From assembly GCA_021014325.1 (NCBI GenBank), contig CM037462.1, forward strand, positions 21,162,135-21,226,134: a DNA stretch of 64,000 nt, written 5' to 3'. A program made the translations under genes and the position numbers. The notes under the pieces are model-generated. The model ran no database searches and was not told where the DNA came from. It saw nothing but the letters and a program-made list of their open reading frames with translations. This DNA comes from Plazaster borealis (taxonomy: Eukaryota; Echinodermata; Asteroidea; Forcipulatida; Labidiasteridae). Positions 58,798-64,000 of the stretch are shown in pieces. Each line of letters begins with the position of its first letter. Within the stretch, counting starts at the first letter, position 1.

Positions 58798-60019
58798 GAA
58801 GGTGAGTAGGCGGACAGTTACCACGAGTTCTTGTCAAATAACCGGGTTGGCAGCAATTAGTGTATTGTTAACCCATGTACCCCCACAACAAGTCACATTC
58901 AAATTGGCTTTTTCACGGGAGAGACGCTTACCTTAATAGAGTATCTCATCTTCGAAACTGGAGTATTTAATTTTGTTTAGTAATACAAAAGGATCAACCG
59001 GCAGTTTGCTCTAAAGGCATCTGGAGGTAGTCGTTGCCACTTTTCCCGAATTAAGCTACGAGAGATAATGGCATGCTTCACCAACAGACATCCTAAGCCT
59101 ATAGTGCTCCGTATACCCGCTCAGCCTGAGCTGATAAAGGTATGATAAATCCACCAAATCTCCGGATTTACGCTTTGTGGAAAGGAACAGTCTATAAAGG
59201 GGGATGATGATCGGGAGATGGGAAACAATCCAAAGGAGAACAACAAGGTGGTTTTTGGATAAACAAGCTTTAATTTTCGGCCGATCGACTCTTCATCACT
59301 GGGAAGCAGTTTGTACAGAAACAACTGTACATTTTAGCTGATTGTACAACATTGTCTTCGATTGTAACATAAGTGTATGGAATACATCACTGGTAGCTAT
59401 CGTCGACCTGCATACATTTCAACCATGACAGCCATACGAAGCTTGAATGTGTGGTAAAAACACCCTTTGCTACAACTGATAGTGGTGTGAAGGGGGAGGG
59501 GGGTTAAGATTGAGTTTCACCAATGGGTAAAATACCAATAGTTTGTACCGAAACAAAACAAGATTGCACGGTTTTCGTATTTTGTGGAGCAACCAGCTCC
59601 ATCACAACCCCAAAGCTTGGGGAAGACACTGGTTTATAAAACTATCAGTTCATTAGGCTATAGGTTTCTAAGTCAACTTGTTTGCTTAGTTTCTACATCA
59701 CGTAGGACTCAGAAACGTCACACCATGGAGCGTGCAAGTCTCGCGCGTACCGGAACGAGAAAACATGTCAAACGAAAAACATTTTTTTCTCCGAAATCAA
59801 ATCTTTGTTTTAAATTATATCTAATGACAAAATCTGAACAACAAAAATACTCATTACATGTTTATAAAATCAGTTTTAGTTTTTATAATAAATACACAAC
59901 TAATGTGTAAGTTATTAATGAATTAACTCTGGGACAAGGATGCTTATTTGATCTTAACTTTTCAGAAACCACTTTCGTGGATTCGCGAAGGTCACACGGG
60001 CGTAAAATTAACGCTTGAC

Positions 60020-60151
60020 GCAGTTTATATAGGACGCTGACGCCTCAGCAACCATAGACTGCAGTGAAGAGGCTTTACGTTGCAACTACAGCATCATGCG
60101 ATTATCACCGCGCATCCAAAACAAGCGTTTACATGAGTTTTGTTATCGGAG
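60020..60151 (+). promoter_or_regulatory. Candidate promoter and first coding exon (weak)
   Basis: TATATAGG at 60026-60033 is followed by an ATG at 60096 that opens MRLSPRIQNKRLHEFCYR and runs into a donor GGAG/GTGAGC at 60151/60152. CpG content is raised. No family is recognised in 18 residues and no downstream exon could be linked, so this may be chance. Confidence 0.2.
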
Positions 60152-60939
60152 GTGAGCACAAAATTCTTAATTTTTTGCAGCAACCGGAAGCTGAGGTCAA
60201 CTTTAATTCTCGGGTTTTCTTCGTCATATTGTTGAATTGATTTTACTTTCACATGTTTTATCACTAAGTATTACATTCCCAACATCATGTACATTTTTCA
60301 TGGTCATAAACCACGTTAAACTAAAATAATTGACAACACAAAATCTTGCGCACGTAAATCTCCATAATGGTTGGGACCACAATGGTCCCGGAAGTTCAAA
60401 TATGCGCGAGACTTGCACAGTCTATTGCACAATAACATTACTTGAAGGTAGAATTAGAGGTCAGATTAAATTGAGAGGAAATGAAATGCGGTGTTTACTA
60501 TTTTCATTCCATAGCAACGTGATCAAATCCTTCCAAAAGCTCATTATTATCCACTGTGTTTCAAAGTTTCAACAAGCTGACAAAGACACCATATCAAAAT
60601 CAAAGTAGACTTCGACACTTCGCATCTTCACGATCGGTAAAATTCAATATTGCGAAACAAACCAAACCCGATATTGTATCAAACGTCATGCTCGTCATTG
60701 CTATAGCCCAAAAAGATTGTTCCCAATAACACAGATCGTACACTCACCTATAAAAAGTCGATTAACTTGTTCCTTTACTGATGGGATTCAATATAGAATC
60801 CAGGATTAGATATCCGACACTTTATATCCGAAAGATCCCCTCTCTCACAGTGTGGTTAACAATTTAACCAGGACTCCCCAAAGTAAAACTTCTGATGAAC
60901 AGTATAATCCAACGACGTCATCCATAAAACAACATGACA

Positions 60940-61125
60940 TTATCCATAAAAATATTGATAGATTCCAGTAGTGAGACATGGATGCAACGTTTGTAGAGAA
61001 GAGACATCCGGGCCGTGTCCACTCCCTGAGGAAGATGTCACTGACTGCGAACGGTAGACCTCGAAAGAAGTCACAGAAGGTGACTCTACCATATCCTCCC
61101 TTGAATGGGTCTCGTTTTGGGGCAT
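60940..61125 (-). CDS. Possible serine/threonine-rich coding segment, unidentified
   Basis: An ATG-started minus-strand frame of 61 codons (longer, to 61203, without ATG): MPQNETHSREDMVESPSVTS.. SGSGHGPDVSSLQTL.. ending ..GIYQYFYG. The low-complexity, polar make-up and raised GC resemble a disordered region of a real protein rather than the AT-rich chance frames elsewhere. The only good acceptor upstream (CTGCTTCAG near 61213) would lead into a stop in this frame, which counts against it. No function assigned. Confidence 0.18.
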   Translation of the reverse strand: MPQNETHSREDMVESPSVTSFEVYRSQSVTSSSGSGHGPDVSSLQTLHPCLTTGIYQYFYG

Positions 61126-61505
61126 AGAATCCCCCCTTTTGTGAGACGGGTACAGAAGCCTTACTGGGGTGAATAAAGCCAGTTCAGTATTGGAGGGATC
61201 CAATCATTTCCACTGAAGCAGAAACGGTGCATTCTTGTAGCCCATATCCGAGCTCAATGATTAAGGACGACTTCACTTTACGTTGCTTGCTGTGACAGCA
61301 GGTCTACTTCATCTCAAGTGTTTTGAAATGGTGTGGATGGATGCTGAGGAGGCAGCCGGGGATAAACAGAAGGAGTCAAAAAACAATTTTGGAAGAAAAA
61401 TTTGTACTCCCTTCCTTTTTTCTTCTTCTCAAAAATGGCACACAAGACACGTAGGTTAAGAAAGTGTGGGTTGATCCAAGTATAAAACGTGTAGTGTATT
61501 GCTGT

Positions 61506-61871
61506 TTAAAGGCACTGAAATTTGGTATTGTCAAAGACCAGTGTTCTCACTTGGTGTATCCCAACATATGCATAAAATAACAAGCCCGGTTAAGATTTGG
61601 GCTCAATTGGTCATTGAAGTTGCAAGATAATGAAAGAAAAAACACCCTTGTTGTACAAATTTGTGTGCTTTCAGATAGGAATAAAAGGCTTCTTGCAAGA
61701 AGTTTTTTATTATTTTAGTGAGAAATTACCTCTTTCTCAAAAACTACGTTACTTCAGAGGGAGTCGTTTCTCAATGTTTCATACTATCAACAGCTCTCTG
61801 TTGCTCGTTACCAAGTCAGTTTTTATGCTAATAATTTATTTTGAGTAATTACCAAACGTGTACACTGCCTT
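61506..61871. mobile_element. Family B TIR element, inverted copy
   Basis: Reverse orientation of 50112: begins TTAAAGGCACTGAAATTTGGTATTGTC and ends TTACCAAACGTGTACACTGCC. The left TIR is damaged. Confidence 0.8.
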
Positions 61872-62279
61872 GGGAACGTACCTTTGTTTTTGGAACTGTT
61901 CGATTATTTTAATCATATATAAATATAGATATAAATATGATAAAACTATATAATCTGTAAACATTTCATTTCAAAGGTGGTCACGTTTTTGAGATATCGC
62001 CGAAAATCTGGGGTGAATAAAATGTCCACGCATGCAGGAAGAATACGATAATCCGTAATTGGAATACAGTACAATCTGAGAAACGTTACACTAGGCCTAC
62101 CGTTTCTCAGATTCAATTTTTGGGGATAAAAACTGATATCTTTTGCCATAACCCATTACTTCGAAGTGAAATGTTTAAAAAAGCTTTATATAATACTATC
62201 GAAAGCTACTGTACTTCGAACGAAGTAAGTTTGTATTGATATTTTAAGAGTGATTACCAAACGTATACCTTGCCTTTAA
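61872..62279. mobile_element. Family C TIR element, abutting family B
   Basis: Contains CATTTCATTTCAAAGGTGGTCACG, GAGATATCGCCGAAAATCTGG, GGGGATAAAAACTGATATC and ends TTACCAAACGTATACCTTGCCTTTAA. The left TIR is lost or fused with the right end of the family B copy at 61871. Confidence 0.75.
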
Positions 62280-62669
62280 ACACCCCCCTGGACGATGCCC
62301 CTCACCCCCCTGGATTTGAATTGAATCCTCCCACGACATTCCTTATTTACGACAATAAGCTTCTTGGATAATCTAAGAGCTTGGTGCTGTCCTGTTAAAG
62401 TATTGTTGACAATCAAACTAATAGGTTTACTTTATACATTGCTGATCAATCTCATTCCGGTTTTCATCATTAATCAGGTAGAACTATTTATTGACTTTTG
62501 AACCGTTTGCTGGCAGACATGGTGGGGTGACCAGGCAACCCTTATTAAGTGCACTTGGGCATTTCAAAATTGAATTATGGCCTACAATTGGGGGAAACTC
62601 CATTTCGATTTATAGGCCTATCATCAGAGAACAGACTGTTGGCCCATATCCTTCCCATATGGGGAATTC

Positions 62670-62835
62670 CTGGCTAGACCAAGGAAACTTCTTCATCCTT
62701 CCCCAATTGGGGCCATGTCTATACGTTTGGTCATATTGGCCAGACCAAGGAAATTTATTCCTGGCCAGACCCAAGGAAATTTCCTCCGGCCAGACCAAGC
62801 ATATTTCTTTTTCCACAGGTCAGACCATAAATGGT
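62670..62835. repeat. Degenerate repeat of a GGCCAGACCAAGGAAATTT motif
   Basis: Five spaced versions (near 62673, 62738, 62762, 62790 and 62818). They keep a 146-codon plus-strand frame open (62491-62931) that is not otherwise protein-like. Confidence 0.65.
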
Positions 62836-63947
62836 CAGACCGAACACAAAAATCACTACGGAATCCTGGAGGTGACATGGGAAATTCTGTACCAAGCTCT
62901 CGAGAACCATAATGTCACAATGAAGGTATAAATAATTATACAGATCTTGCACAGAAGCAAATGTGTCCTCTATACCCAAACCCAAAGTTCTCGACTCACT
63001 GTGGTTTCTCCTTCTCATTCCAAACCCTGCACAACAACCATCCCATCTAACTATATTCACTGTATACGCTTCAAGAATGATACAGAACACGAGTACCTGG
63101 AAATACGAGGGACTCAACCACCCAATTGCGACAATCAATTCAAAACCATTTAGATCAATTTGACAAAATCACCACCGGAGTTCGAAACCTAATTGGACTG
63201 GCTCAAAACGGCCCGAAAGAAAACCAGCAATGTGTTTTTATCGTGGACCTACACCCTATAAATAAAACCCAAGCTTCCAGTGTTACATTATGCTATATAC
63301 ATTGCTCAGTGATTGTCCAATACGCTGGAATAGGAAGGATTTGATTTCTCGAGGGGGAAAACAGTCTCTCTTGGAGGTCTGAATAATTATAGCTGCGTAA
63401 AATGGATTAAGAGTTTGTATAGTAAATGGGCTCCAGGGTTCGGGGCCCCAAGAGAAAGCCGATATACAGGGGTAAAAGAACGCTCCAGAAAGCCGGTTTG
63501 AAGGCCCCCTTGTTTAGTGTGTGTTTTTATAGTTCAGATATTCTAAATATAGTTCGTGGGTTTAACAGCATAGTGCCTTTTATCTTCGCTGTTTAGCTGC
63601 AATATTGTTCATTATTTATTGTTAATGGTAGGGCCTATCCGTGCATTGTTTATTAAACTAGTATTAATAAAACAAAAATGAACCTATCAAGATTATACAA
63701 GAACGATTACGTCAAGTGCTAAGGTGCTTTATCTCATTTTGTCTCTGTGTCACGTGCACACAAACTAACACTTTTGCAGAAGCTCTTCGTGGCTACCCGT
63801 ACCCCAGCTCAACTGCACGAAGTCTGTACATAAAACAGCCGTCGGTAACGACACAACCCTATTTTTGTACGGTACCCTTGTTATGCGACAGGAAAGTCGA
63901 GCTGCACGGTCAACTGACACCAGACTACTTATTATGGGCGAGTAAAC

Positions 63948-64000
63948 ATGGCGGAGCGAAAGACACAACAGAAGGGAAGTGTAGTGGATCGACCGCTCAG
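63948..64000 (+). CDS. Possible first exon of a plus-strand gene, cut by the window edge
   Basis: ATG at 63948 in the context AAACATGGCGG, a strong Kozak-type and CpG-containing start, opens MAERKTQQKGSVVDRPL and is still open at the edge. A tiny upstream ORF (ATG GGC GAG TAA) ends at 63944. The preceding 250 bases have an E-box CACGTG (63751-63756) and more CpG than the surroundings. Seventeen residues are too few to name a family. Confidence 0.3.
   Translation, partial: MAERKTQQKGSVVDRPL

Noticed and set aside
62491..62931. 146-codon plus-strand frame with GQT repeats
   Set aside because: Reflects the degenerate GGCCAGACCAAGG repeat rather than a protein gene.

Overview
This is eukaryotic nuclear DNA from an animal, most likely an echinoderm and probably a sea star. 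The evidence is long AT-rich introns, GT-AG splicing, no compact operons, dense short palindromic transposon remnants, many poly(G/C) tracts, and a dispersed 370 bp element beginning TTAAAGG..GTACACGTTTGGTAATTG that resembles repeats I recall from asteroid genomes. The species call is inference. No prokaryotic genes, rRNA, functional tRNA or CRISPR were seen.

The one gene that can be fully defended is the 5' half of a secreted metalloprotease of the ADAMTS family, closest by eye to the ADAMTS6/ADAMTS10 branch. It lies on the minus strand. Six coding exons were rebuilt from splice sites and compatible phases: 55077-54975, 53052-52685, 46540-46390, 9731-9508, 5523-5440 and 3863-3724. Together they encode about 356 residues: signal sequence, propeptide with three cysteines, a very basic proprotein-convertase site, and the start of the metalloprotease domain. 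The catalytic zinc helix, disintegrin-like, thrombospondin and spacer parts must lie beyond the left edge. A TATA/initiator pair around 55586-55617 is a plausible promoter.

Layout: 1-3723 intron 6 (96 bp tandem repeats, a 22 bp minisatellite split by a palindromic element); 3864-5439 intron 5; 5524-9507 intron 4; 9732-46389 the 36.7 kb intron 3, which holds most of the repeats (33, 38 and 83 bp tandem arrays, several MITE-like families, a tRNA-derived SINE); 46541-52684 intron 2; 53053-54974 intron 1; 55078-55586 predicted 5' UTR; 55587-63947 upstream intergenic DNA with more MITEs and two weak candidate first exons; 63948-64000 a possible start of a plus-strand gene cut by the window edge.

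The rest of the window is best read as a layered record of repeat activity: a family of about 150 bp with at least 12 copies, 370 bp terminal-inverted-repeat families, palindromic elements with GGCCCAATTTCAT ends, a 400 bp AGGGCTC family, and nested insertions that give relative ages. Most open reading frames longer than 60 codons here look like chance or repeat-derived frames.
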